Assembly (NCBI GenBank): GCA_013693915.1
Contig: CP059264.1
Coordinates: forward strand, 421,079-426,796
Direction of reading: 5' to 3'
Source: Dechloromonas sp.
Lineage (GTDB): Bacteria > Pseudomonadota > Gammaproteobacteria > Burkholderiales > Rhodocyclaceae
DNA: 5,718 bases
The translations under genes and the position numbers were made by a program. The notes under the pieces were generated by a model. It saw nothing but the letters and a program-made list of their open reading frames with translations. It was not told the origin of the DNA and searched no databases. The number at the start of each line of letters is the position of its first letter. Within the stretch, counting starts at the first letter, position 1. Below are positions 1 to 5,509 of the stretch, in pieces.

Positions 1-1572
1 GGCCAGTTTGACGTCCTTCTCATCCTGGAAGCTCGACACCATGGTAACGCCGACGACGAAGACGGCAACGCCGATGTGGGCGATGTGCATACCGACGAAG
101 CTACGCGGCTGCGAGAATGCCGTCGCGACGATGCTGCGTCCGGCGCGGGTCTGGCGGACACGTTCAGCGAAGTTCAGCACGCCGCTGGCGACGATCCAGC
201 CGGCGAAGAACAGGCCAAGTGCGGTCAACGCGCTCCACTGCCCGTAAATGAGCGGTAGCGCGACCGCGACGATGATGCCTGCGGCCAGCGCCCATTTTAG
301 GGCGCGGGCGATCTCGGGGATCGAGGCTTCCTTCCAGCGTGCGAAGGGGCCGACGCCGATCAGGAACAGGATGGGGATCATGACCGGCACGAATACGGCG
401 TTGAAGTACGGCGGCCCGACCGAGATCTTGCCGGCGCCCAGCGCGTCGATGAGCAGCGGATAGAGCGTGCCGAGCAGTACCGTCGCGCAGGCGACCACTA
501 GCAGCACGTTATTGGTGAGCAGCGCCGACTCGCGCGAAACCAGGCCGAAGCGCCCGCCGAGGCCGACCTTGGGCGCGCGCCAGGCGAACAGCGCGAGCGA
601 GCTGCCGATGACGGCGACGAGGAAGATCAGGATGAACACGCCGCGCGTGGGGTCGGTGGCGAAGGCATGCACGGAGGTCAGCACGCCCGAGCGGACGAGG
701 AAAGTACCGAGCAGCGACAACGAGAAGGCCGAGATCGCCAGCAGCACCGTCCAGTTCTTGAAGCTGCCGCGCTTCTCGGTCGCCGCCAGCGAATGCATCA
801 GCGCCGTGCCGACCAGCCAAGGCATGAAGGAGGCGTTCTCGACCGGGTCCCAGAACCACCAGCCGCCCCAGCCCAGCTCGTAATAGGCCCACCACGAACC
901 CATGGCGATGCCCAGCGTCAGGAAGATCCAGGCAGCGGTCGTCCATGGCCGCGACCAGCGCGCCCAGGCCGCGTCGAGCTGTCCCGAGAGCAGCGCCGCG
1001 ACGGCGAAGGCGTAGGCCACCGAAAAGCCGACATAGCCCATGTAGAGCAGCGGCGGGTGGATGACGAGGCCGGGATCCTGGAGCAGCGGGTTGAGGTCGC
1101 GGCCCTCTTCGGCGCCCGGCAGCATGCGCTCGAAGGGATTGGAGGTGAGCAGGATGAACAGCAGGAAGCCGAAGGCGACCAGTCCGAGCGTGCCGAGCAC
1201 GCGGGCGACCATCGCATCGGGCAGCTGGCGCGACAGCATGGCGACCAGGAAGGCCCACCAGCTCAGCATCAGGATCCACAGCAGCAGCGAGCCCTCGTGG
1301 CCACCCCAGACGCCGGCGATGCGGTACTGGATGGGCAGCAGCGAATTCGAGTGATTGGCGACGTAGGCCACCGAGAAGTCGTTGGCGACGAAGGCCTGGG
1401 TCAGGCAGGCGAAGGAGAAGGTGATGAGCAGCGCCATCGCCGTCGCCGCCGGGCGGGCGAGGGCGATCCAGGCGAGGCGGTTGCGGTGGGCGCCGATCAG
1501 CGGCAGCGTCCCGAGGACGATGGAAACGACCGCCGCGAGGATCAGCGCGAAATTGCCGAGTTCCGGGATCAT
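1..1572 (-). CDS. ccmF: Cytochrome c heme lyase subunit CcmF (3' end outside window)
   Basis: Polytopic inner-membrane subunit of the System I heme lyase, which takes heme from holo-CcmE and attaches it to apocytochrome c in the periplasm. The reading frame is open for 524 codons from ATG at 1572 to the window edge; CcmF is normally about 650 residues, so roughly the last fifth is missing. The N-terminus MIPELGNFALIL is typical of the family. Visible landmarks are VWGGHEGS (88-95), IHPPLLYMGY (171-180), the tryptophan-rich WWD heme-handling motif WGGWWFWDPVENASFMPWL (235-253), LVRSGVLTSVHAF (292-304) and SVGPPYFN. Histidines 172, 260, 302 and 499 match, within one residue for the first three, the heme-ligand histidines known from E. 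coli CcmF (H173, H261, H303, H491, from memory). The start lies 2 bases after the ccmE stop, so it is probably translationally coupled. I see no frameshift in the visible part. Confidence 0.97.
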   Translation of the reverse strand, partial: MIPELGNFALILAAVVSIVLGTLPLIGAHRNRLAWIALARPAATAMALLITFSFACLTQAFVANDFSVAYVANHSNSLLPIQYRIAGVWGGHEGSLLLWILMLSWWAFLVAMLSRQLPDAMVARVLGTLGLVAFGFLLFILLTSNPFERMLPGAEEGRDLNPLLQDPGLVIHPPLLYMGYVGFSVAYAFAVAALLSGQLDAAWARWSRPWTTAAWIFLTLGIAMGSWWAYYELGWGGWWFWDPVENASFMPWLVGTALMHSLAATEKRGSFKNWTVLLAISAFSLSLLGTFLVRSGVLTSVHAFATDPTRGVFILIFLVAVIGSSLALFAWRAPKVGLGGRFGLVSRESALLTNNVLLVVACATVLLGTLYPLLIDALGAGKISVGPPYFNAVFVPVMIPILFLIGVGPFARWKEASIPEIARALKWALAAGIIVAVALPLIYGQWSALTALGLFFAGWIVASGVLNFAERVRQTRAGRSIVATAFSQPRSFVGMHIAHIGVAVFVVGVTMVSSFQDEKDVKLA

Positions 1573-1574
1573 GC

Positions 1575-2063
1575 TCAATAGCTCGCAGTGGGTTTGGTGG
1601 GCGTCGCCGCACCGTCGGTCGCCTTCTTTTCCGCGGCGCGTGCATGGGCATCGCTTACCGCCTTGGCGGCCTCCGGCGGCATGTAGTTCTCGTCGTGCTT
1701 GGCCAGCACCTCAGTGGCGGCGAAGGTGCCGGCATCGGTCAGCTTGCCCTGGGCGACGACGCCCTTGCCTTCCTTGAACAGGTCGGGAAGGATGCCCTTG
1801 TAATTCACCGTGATGTCCTTCTCGGTGTCGGTGACCACGAAGCGCACGGTGACCCCGTCGGCCTCGCGGGCGACGCTGCCTTCCTTGACCATGCCGCCGA
1901 TGCGGAAGAGCTTGCCCTGCGGCGCCTTGCCGGCAGCGACGTCGGTCGGCGAGATGTAGAGCGCAATGTTGCTGTTCAGCGCGTTGAGGACGAGGGCGGC
2001 GATGATGCCGATGACGGCGAGCGCGCCGCCGATCAGCGCGAGCTTCTTGTGGCGGGATTTCAT
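1575..2063 (-). CDS. ccmE: Cytochrome c maturation heme chaperone CcmE
   Basis: Periplasmic heme chaperone anchored by one N-terminal membrane helix; it binds heme covalently after CcmABCD action and passes it to CcmF. The 162-residue protein has a short basic N-terminus (MKSRHKK), a hydrophobic helix at about 8-30, then the OB-fold domain with [22 protein letters not shown] and [27 protein letters not shown]. The heme-attachment motif is HDENYMP at 123-129, with H123 as the covalent heme ligand and Y127 as the conserved axial-ligand tyrosine. The C-terminal tail is alanine- and lysine-rich and variable, as usual in this family. The ATG overlaps the ccmD stop (ATGA), and AGGA at 2074-2077 on the coding strand lies 10 bases upstream. 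Length and motifs are normal. Confidence 0.98.
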   Translation of the reverse strand: MKSRHKKLALIGGALAVIGIIAALVLNALNSNIALYISPTDVAAGKAPQGKLFRIGGMVKEGSVAREADGVTVRFVVTDTEKDITVNYKGILPDLFKEGKGVVAQGKLTDAGTFAATEVLAKHDENYMPPEAAKAVSDAHARAAEKKATDGAATPTKPTASY

Positions 2064-2248
2064 TCTGTAGCGTTCCTGGATTCTGCGCGCAACTGGCGCC
2101 TGAGACGGGCGATGGTGGCCTTTCGATTGCGCGCGACCATAATCGGTTCAACGGCCATGATCAGGGCGGTGACACCGAACGAGCCCCAGACGTAGAGTCC
2201 ATAGCCACCCATGGCGAGGAATTCTGAGAAACTGATCCAGTGGATCAT
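2060..2248 (-). CDS. ccmD: Heme exporter protein CcmD
   Basis: Small single-helix inner-membrane protein that helps release holo-CcmE from the CcmABC complex. The 62 residues begin [21 protein letters not shown], where the aromatic/glycine segment before the helix ([16 protein letters not shown]) is the recognisable CcmD signature. The membrane helix covers about 17-36, and a very basic cytoplasmic tail follows ([16 protein letters not shown]). The start was chosen because its ATG overlaps the ccmC stop as ATGA and GGAGG lies 6 bases upstream. A much longer frame extends upstream (to about 2890) but lies inside ccmC and is antisensical as protein. The stop overlaps the ccmE start by ATGA. Identity rests on position plus the signature, since this family is poorly conserved. 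Confidence 0.95.
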   Translation of the reverse strand: MIHWISFSEFLAMGGYGLYVWGSFGVTALIMAVEPIMVARNRKATIARLRRQLRAESRNATE

Positions 2249-3006
2249 TTCTCGCCTCCGGCCCCGAGGCTGGCCAGTTCGGCCTTGACCCAGTCGGTGT
2301 GGCGTTCGCGTTCGAGCATGATCGTGCGTACCCGCATCAGGGAGACGGCGATCGAATACATCCAGAAGCACATTGCCATCAGCAGCATGCCCCAGAGCAT
2401 GGTCGAGGCCATCGACGGCGACTTGGTCAGGCTGACCGAGGCACCCTGGTGCAGGGTGTTCCACCACTTCACGGAGAAGTAGATGATCGGGATGTTGACC
2501 ACGCCGACCAGGAGCAGCAGGCCGCCGGCCTTGTCGGCGCGGCGCTGGTCGTCGATGGCGGCGACGAGCGCCATGTAGCCGATGTATAGGAAGAGGAGGA
2601 TCAGCTCGGAGGTGAGGCGCGCATCCCACACCCACCAGGTGCCCCACATCGGTTTGCCCCAGAGGGCGCCGGTCCAGAGCGAGAGGAAGGCCATCAGGGC
2701 GCCGGTGGGGGCCAGGGCCTGCGCCATCATCCCGGACAGGCGGGTGTTGAAGGCGAGCCCGATGGCGGCCCAGAAGGCCATGACGAGGTAGATGAACATG
2801 GACATCCACGAGGCGGGGACGTGGATGAAGATGATGCGGTAGCCCTCGCCCTGCTGGAAGTCGGTGGGGGCGACGAGCATGCCGAGCCACAGGCCGGCGA
2901 GGCCGAAGACGACGGCGATGGCGGCGAAGTACGGGATCATCGCGCCGGCCAGCGGGTAGAAGGCGGACGGTGCGGCGTAGCGGTAGAGATTGAAGCGGTC
3001 GGTCAT
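2245..3006 (-). CDS. ccmC: Heme ABC transporter permease / heme handling protein CcmC
   Basis: Six-helix inner-membrane protein of the heme handling (HHP) family that presents heme to CcmE. The 253-residue product begins MTDRFNLYRYAAPSAFYPLAG. The WWD motif is at about 121-133 (WGTWWVWDARLTS), flanked by the two conserved periplasmic histidines H62 (FIHVPASWMS) and H186 (WWNTLHQGAS), equivalent to H60 and H184 of E. coli as I recall them. The ATG at 3006 was chosen because it overlaps the ccmB stop (ATGA) and gives the standard family start and length. The same frame is open upstream to about 3501, but that upstream part is the frame-shifted middle of ccmB and not a CcmC extension. The stop overlaps the ccmD start (ATGA). 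Confidence 0.97.
   Translation of the reverse strand: MTDRFNLYRYAAPSAFYPLAGAMIPYFAAIAVVFGLAGLWLGMLVAPTDFQQGEGYRIIFIHVPASWMSMFIYLVMAFWAAIGLAFNTRLSGMMAQALAPTGALMAFLSLWTGALWGKPMWGTWWVWDARLTSELILLFLYIGYMALVAAIDDQRRADKAGGLLLLVGVVNIPIIYFSVKWWNTLHQGASVSLTKSPSMASTMLWGMLLMAMCFWMYSIAVSLMRVRTIMLERERHTDWVKAELASLGAGGEK
2255..2259 (-). promoter_or_regulatory. Shine-Dalgarno of ccmD
   Basis: The coding strand reads GGAGG, six bases before the ccmD ATG and inside the 3' end of ccmC. It decides the short 62-residue start. It is the strongest ribosome-binding site in the operon; the ccmA, ccmB and ccmC starts lack a clear one. Confidence 0.75.
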
Positions 3007-3097
3007 TCGAGGGCGATCTTTAGGGCAGCGGCTGAAGCCCAGGGGGCGAAGCCGAGTGAGGCAAAAGTGAGCGCGGCAAGCAATGACAGATGACCTT

Positions 3098-3102
3098 CCC
3101 CC
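3098..3102 (-). other. Second ccmB frameshift point (+1, run of five G in coding strand)
   Basis: The upstream middle frame reads CTC GGG GGA AGG and then continues into non-CcmB residues (RSSVIACRAHF). Dropping one G gives CTC GGG GAA GGT CAT CTG, that is L-G-E-G-H-L, and the expected last CcmB helix and C-terminus down to the TGA that overlaps ccmC. An extra base in a five-base homopolymer is the simplest description. Confidence 0.85.
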
Positions 3103-3398
3103 GAGCCCGGTCACCGTCGCATCCACTGCGCCAGCGCCGAATATTAACACCGGGATATAGAGCGGCAGCACCAGCAGCGACAGCAACACGCCGCCGCCAC
3201 GCAGACCGAGCGTCAGTGCCGCGCCAATGGCGCCGATGCCGGACAACGCCGGGGTGCCGATCACGATGGCGCCGGTGAGGACGACCAAAGCGTCGGCCGC
3301 CAGGTCGAACTGGATTCCGAGCACCGGCGCGATCAGCGCCAGCGGCAGGCCGGAAACCAGCCAGTGAGCAATCACTTTTCCGGTAACGACCAGTCCAA

Positions 3399-3402
3399 GG
3401 GG
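3399..3402 (-). other. First ccmB frameshift point (-1, run of four C in coding strand)
   Basis: The zero frame reads CAC CCC TTG GAC and stops 8 codons later. Adding one C, or slipping back one base at C CCC TTG, gives H-P-L-G-L-V-V-T-G-K-V-I-A-H-W. This aligns without gaps to the recalled E. coli CcmB segment between EQL and AHW. The site therefore looks like a missing base in a homopolymer. It only loosely resembles a slippery heptamer, because the A-site codon TTG would have to re-pair on CTT. Confidence 0.85.
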
Positions 3403-3667
3403 TGCGGCGCCAGCGCCAGTTGCTCGAGGGTGCCGTCGCGATAGTCGTCGGCGAAAAGGCGCGGCAGCGAGAGCATCGTCGCGAGCAGCGCGGCGACCCA
3501 CAGCACGCCGGGGGCGAGCTTGCGCAGCAGGTCGGGTTCCGGGCCGATGCCGAGCGGGAAGAGGCTGACGACGATGACGAAGAAGAACAGCGCCGAGACG
3601 ATGTCCGCCTGGCGGCGCATGGCCAGCTTGAGGTCGCGGCCGACGACCGCCATGACGATCCTGAGCA

Positions 3668-4282
3668 TCAGGAAAGCTGGAGTTCGCGCACGGTGCCGGC
3701 TGGGATGTCCACCGGCTGGTGGGTCGTCATGACCGCCAGGCCGCCGCGCTGCAGGTGCGCGGAAATGATGCCCGCCAGCCAGTCGACCGCAGCCGTGTCG
3801 AGGGCGACGAAGGGCTCGTCGAGCACCCACAGCGGACGCTTCTCCTTGACCAGCCGGGCCAGCGCGACGCGCCGCTTCTGCCCCTGCGAAAGGTACCTGC
3901 AGGCGAGGTCTTCGCGTCCACCGAGCCCGACCTGCTCCAGCGCATCGAGCGCGTCGTCCTCGAAGAGTTCCTCGTCCGCCAGCCGCGCGGCGGCGAGCAG
4001 GTTCTCCAGCGGCGTCAGCTCCTCCTTGATCGCGTTCAGGTGGCCGAGGTAGCAGAGGTCGGCGCGGAACTCGTCTTCACTGGCACGGATCGCCGCCCCC
4101 TTCCAGCGGACCTCGCCGGCTTCCGGCGGGAGCAGGCCGATCAGCATGCGCAGCAGGCTGGTCTTTCCCGAGCCATTGCGGCCCTGCAGAAAAAGCAGTT
4201 CCCCCGCTTCCAGCCGAAAGCCGAGTCCTGCGAACAGGCGGCGCTCGCCACGCACGCATTCCAGATTTTCAGCTTCGAGCAT
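3668..4282 (-). CDS. ccmA: Heme exporter ATP-binding protein CcmA
   Basis: Cytoplasmic ABC ATPase that, with CcmB, uses ATP hydrolysis to release heme-loaded CcmE from CcmC/CcmD. The 204 residues from ATG 4282 carry all the ATPase motifs: Walker A GRNGSGKT (34-41), ABC signature LSQGQ (131-135), Walker B LWVLDEP (151-157) with catalytic Glu156, D-loop ALD and H-loop His188 (MTTHQ). Length is typical of CcmA. A TTG codon directly before the ATG (4285) could add one residue, but the ATG gives the usual MLEAENL start. No clear Shine-Dalgarno is visible upstream of the start. The stop overlaps the ccmB ATG by one base (TGATG). First gene of the leftward ccm operon. Confidence 0.97.
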   Translation of the reverse strand: MLEAENLECVRGERRLFAGLGFRLEAGELLFLQGRNGSGKTSLLRMLIGLLPPEAGEVRWKGAAIRASEDEFRADLCYLGHLNAIKEELTPLENLLAAARLADEELFEDDALDALEQVGLGGREDLACRYLSQGQKRRVALARLVKEKRPLWVLDEPFVALDTAAVDWLAGIISAHLQRGGLAVMTTHQPVDIPAGTVRELQLS

Positions 4283-4327
4283 CAACGGAAAAATCGAAAG
4301 AAATCAGCGACAAATTATGAACGCGCA

Positions 4328-4355
4328 AGTATACCGGCAGATTGACGGGAATCAA
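4328..4355 (-). promoter_or_regulatory. Sigma-70 type promoter of the ccm operon
   Basis: The coding strand reads TTGATT, 16 bases, TATACT. The -35 box matches 4 of 6 consensus bases and the -10 box 5 of 6. Predicted transcription start is near 4321, giving a leader of about 40 bases to the ccmA ATG. Orientation and distance fit the first gene of the operon, and nothing better is visible nearby. Confidence 0.6.
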
Positions 4356-4494
4356 ACAAACGCGCCCCTCATTGGCCATGCGAAGCCCGTCTTGAAGAGC
4401 CGTCAGGATTATTGCAGTGTCGACGAGACCGAGGGAGGAGGGTCCGCAACCCGCAACGGCGATATGAGCGGCAAGTTGCCATAACGCTACGCAT

Positions 4495-4555
4495 CCCGAA
4501 GCTGCGCACCGGCCGCTACGTTTCACCCTTTCCGGATCTGCGGTGCGCTGCCGGG
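4495..4555. repeat. Long imperfect hairpin
   Basis: Left arm GCTGCGCACCG (4501-4511) pairs with CGGTGCGCTGC (4541-4551), 10 of 11 positions with one T-T mismatch. The stem continues outwards as CCCG (4495-4498) with CGGG (4552-4555) across a two-base AA bulge. The loop is 29 bases. This is the strongest secondary structure in the intergenic region and has no poly-T after it on either strand, so it is not a simple terminator. Function unknown. Confidence 0.55.
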
Positions 4556-4589
4556 AAGGCTCAGCCTGCTGGCATACGGGAAGCCCACG

Positions 4590-4624
4590 TGCAGGATATC
4601 TTGACGGGCGGCGGGAATCCTGCA
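4590..4624. repeat. Perfect 8-base inverted repeat
   Basis: TGCAGGAT (4590-4597) and ATCCTGCA (4617-4624) are exact reverse complements, with a 19-base G-rich loop between them. A hairpin is possible. With arms this short it could also be chance in GC-rich DNA. Function unknown. Confidence 0.4.
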
Positions 4625-4639
4625 GATTCGGTTCGAAGT

Positions 4640-4672
4640 GACAAGGCGGTCGTGACCGCGAGTACCCTTGTC
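4640..4672. repeat. Nested inverted repeat with a short central dyad
   Basis: The outer arms GACAAGG (4640-4646) and CCTTGTC (4666-4672) are perfectly complementary. They enclose the dyad GCGGTC-GT-GACCGC (4646-4659), which shares its first base with the outer left arm. As DNA, the inner dyad could be a protein-binding site about 144 bases upstream of the predicted sigma-54 start, a normal enhancer distance. As RNA, it would fold into a two-part hairpin with a 7-base bulge. The sequence cannot tell which. Confidence 0.45.
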
Positions 4673-4691
4673 CGACCTGGTTGCCCCTTTC

Positions 4692-4716
4692 ACCCGCCCG
4701 GATGTCGGGTTTCTTT
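4692..4716 (+). terminator. Weak terminator-like hairpin with T-rich tail
   Basis: ACCCG (4692-4696) pairs with CGGGT (4706-4710), or alternatively CCCG (4697-4700) with CGGG (4706-4709), followed by TTCTTT. The stem is only 4-5 pairs, so this is a marginal intrinsic terminator. If real, it would end a rightward transcript from the structured region and isolate the downstream promoter. Confidence 0.3.
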
Positions 4717-4736
4717 ACATTTGCCCAATGCTCGAA

Positions 4737-4749
4737 GATTAAGCTATTG
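4737..4749 (+). promoter_or_regulatory. IHF-like site
   Basis: GATTAA-GCTA-TTG matches the IHF core consensus WATCAA-N4-TTR at 7 of 9 informative positions. It lies in an AT-rich stretch between the dyad at 4646-4659 and the sigma-54 promoter, where IHF usually bends DNA in RpoN promoters. On its own this match is weak. Confidence 0.3.
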
Positions 4750-4769
4750 TTTGGTTTGCCATTAATTTA

Positions 4770-4786
4770 TTGGCGCAAATCTTGCT
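4770..4786 (+). promoter_or_regulatory. Sigma-54 (RpoN) promoter candidate
   Basis: TTGGCGC-AAATC-TTGCT matches the RpoN consensus TTGGCAC-N5-TTGCW with one mismatch. The invariant GG (4772-4773) and GC (4784-4785) have exactly the required spacing. Predicted start is near 4797. A sigma-70 reading of the same DNA is possible (TTGGCG, 17 bases, TATGAT at 4793-4798), so the region could serve either sigma factor. It faces the Roadblock gene. Confidence 0.6.
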
Positions 4787-4796
4787 GCATAATATG

Positions 4797-5088
4797 ATAG
4801 GCAATTGTGGTTCGTTCTCAGGAAATCCAGACCGTCTCGCGTGATGTCAAAATGGTATTGATGAAAGAAATGGGAACATGAAGGTCATGCTCCTCACCTT
4901 TCCTTCAAGTCGAGTCTGTTATGTCTGTTCCAGGCATGGTTGACCTTGTCCGGGTGCCACGCGACGCTGACCAGGATTTGGCAATCCCGGTGTTGTATGA
5001 TTGCGTGGAACTGCGGCCCCGACTGGCCCGACTGACAATTGCCGAAGCCCCCAAGTCCCGAGACGCAGTCATCAAACAGGAGAGGATG
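4797..5088 (+). other. Long untranslated leader before the Roadblock gene
   Basis: If transcription starts near 4797, about 290 bases precede the Roadblock ATG. I see no known riboswitch core here. The only small frames (for example 4878-4943, 21 codons, starting MKVMLLTF) lack a convincing ribosome-binding site. The downstream gene's frame is open back to 4882 with an ATG at 4921. That extension has no ribosome-binding site and reads as non-family sequence. Confidence 0.4.
5078..5082 (+). promoter_or_regulatory. Shine-Dalgarno of the Roadblock gene
   Basis: AGGAG lies 6 bases before ATG 5089 and 3 bases before the adjacent ATG 5086, which favours 5089. It argues strongly against the upstream ATG at 4921. 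Confidence 0.75.
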
Positions 5089-5454
5089 ATGTCCAGATTC
5101 GATAGCCTGAAGAGAGTTCTCAAGAATTTGCAAAGCGAGTCACCCGGTGTCGAAGCGACCGCCCTGATCTCGGAGGATGGCCTGATGATCGCCAGTGCTC
5201 TGTCGGAAGACCTCGACGAGACGCGCGTTGGCGGAATGACGGCCACCCTGCTGAATCTCGGCACCCGAGCGGCGACAGAACTGAGGCGCGGCGAAGTCAA
5301 GGAGGTCATCGTCCGCGGCGAGCATGGCTATGCGGTCATGATCAGCGCCGGCCGAGGCGCCCTGCTTCTCGTCCTGGCAAGTGAGAGCGTGCCCCTCGGG
5401 CTGATCTTCTTCGACATGCGCGAGTCGATCAAGTCGATCAAGGACATCCTCTAA
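5089..5454 (+). CDS. Roadblock/LC7-domain protein
   Basis: A 121-residue single-domain protein of the Roadblock/LC7 (MglB-like) family, which forms dimeric alpha/beta platforms, often partnering small Ras-like GTPases or acting as a regulatory scaffold. The sequence shows the family pattern: N-terminal helix (MSRFDSLKRVLKNLQSESPG), strand ATALISEDGLMIAS (23-36), central helix VGGMTATLLNLGTRAATEL (47-65), strands KEVIVRGEHGYAVMISAG (71-88) and ALLLVLASES (91-100), then a C-terminal helix (MRESIKSIKDI). No signal peptide or membrane helix, so it is cytoplasmic. The start follows a good ribosome-binding site; the adjacent ATG at 5086 would add only one residue. The next gene on the same strand begins 55 bases later, and no GTPase gene is visible in the window. 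Domain assignment is by pattern recognition; the specific role is unknown. Confidence 0.85.
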   Translation: MSRFDSLKRVLKNLQSESPGVEATALISEDGLMIASALSEDLDETRVGGMTATLLNLGTRAATELRRGEVKEVIVRGEHGYAVMISAGRGALLLVLASESVPLGLIFFDMRESIKSIKDIL

Positions 5455-5465
5455 TTCCTTTCTCC

Positions 5466-5489
5466 CGACGACGGCGAAAGCGTCTGTCG
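5466..5489 (+). other. Short hairpin with GAAA tetraloop in the gap between the two plus-strand genes
   Basis: CGAC-GAC-g-GC-GAAA-GC-GTC-t-GTCG folds into nine pairs with two single-base bulges, capped by a GNRA-type loop. No T-tract follows, so it is not a terminator. It may set mRNA stability or the ratio of the two genes, or be chance. Confidence 0.3.
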
Positions 5490-5509
5490 CTCCGACACGG
5501 ACACCCGAA

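Larger units (their letters stand above)
3003..3668 (-). pseudogene. ccmB: Heme exporter membrane protein CcmB, interrupted by two compensating frameshifts
   Basis: CcmB is the six-helix membrane partner of the CcmA ATPase in the complex that frees heme-loaded CcmE. From ATG 3668, the first 90 residues (MLRIVMAVVGRDLKLAMRR..., ending ...YRDGTLEQLALAPHP) are normal. The frame then runs into a TGA at 3374-3372. Homology continues in the -1 frame as LGLVVTGKVIAHWLVSGLP through GGVLLSLLVLPLYIPVLIF for about 100 residues. Near 3098-3102 it returns by +1 to the first frame as EGHLSLLAALTF...AAALKIALE and ends at TGA 3005-3003. The reconstructed protein is 221 residues, the usual CcmB length, and both natural junctions (TGATG with ccmA, ATGA with ccmC) are intact. 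Typed pseudogene because the frame is broken as written. A functional gene with homopolymer miscalls is at least as likely. Confidence 0.9.
4356..4769. other. Non-coding stretch between the divergent promoters
   Basis: No open frame here looks like protein. The frames that exist (plus 4412-4765, minus 4269-4526) have no ribosome-binding site, no recognisable motif and arginine/proline/cysteine-rich composition typical of chance translation of GC-rich DNA. The stretch holds several inverted repeats between 4495 and 4710, entered separately. It then changes abruptly to AT-rich DNA from about 4711 towards the rightward promoter. Confidence 0.7.

Noticed and set aside
509..1651. 380-codon minus-strand frame and 304-codon plus-strand frame (667-1581) over ccmF
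   Set aside because: Both are shadows of ccmF in other frames. Their translations are arginine/proline or glutamate/glutamine-rich with no family signature, whereas the true frame reads continuous CcmF.
2060..2890. 276-codon minus-strand frame ending in ccmD
   Set aside because: Only its last 62 codons are CcmD. The upstream part overlaps ccmC in another frame and is histidine/arginine-rich nonsense. The ATGA overlap and GGAGG support the short start.
3399..3402. Programmed -1 ribosomal frameshift at C CCC TTG
   Set aside because: The A-site re-pairing is poor, I found no clear stimulatory structure, and a second opposite shift would also be needed. A homopolymer indel explains both junctions more simply.
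4450..4459. CCCGCAACGG, similar to part of a cobalamin riboswitch core
   Set aside because: The other conserved blocks (B12 box and the GGGAA/GGTG elements in the right order) are absent, and neither flanking operon is a cobalamin gene.
4630..4638. tRNA T-arm-like sequence GGTTCGAAG
   Set aside because: The flanking bases do not pair into a T-stem, and no anticodon or acceptor arm can be built around it.
4412..4765. 117-codon plus-strand frame in the intergenic region
   Set aside because: No ribosome-binding site, no recognisable motif, and it crosses the inverted repeats and the terminator-like hairpin.
4921..5088. N-terminal extension of the Roadblock protein from ATG 4921
   Set aside because: No ribosome-binding site at 4921, the added 56 residues are not Roadblock-like, and a good AGGAG sits just before ATG 5089.
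4894..5133. Minus-strand frames of 79 and 134 codons over the leader and the Roadblock gene
   Set aside because: They are antisense to a supported gene and have no family features or start signals.
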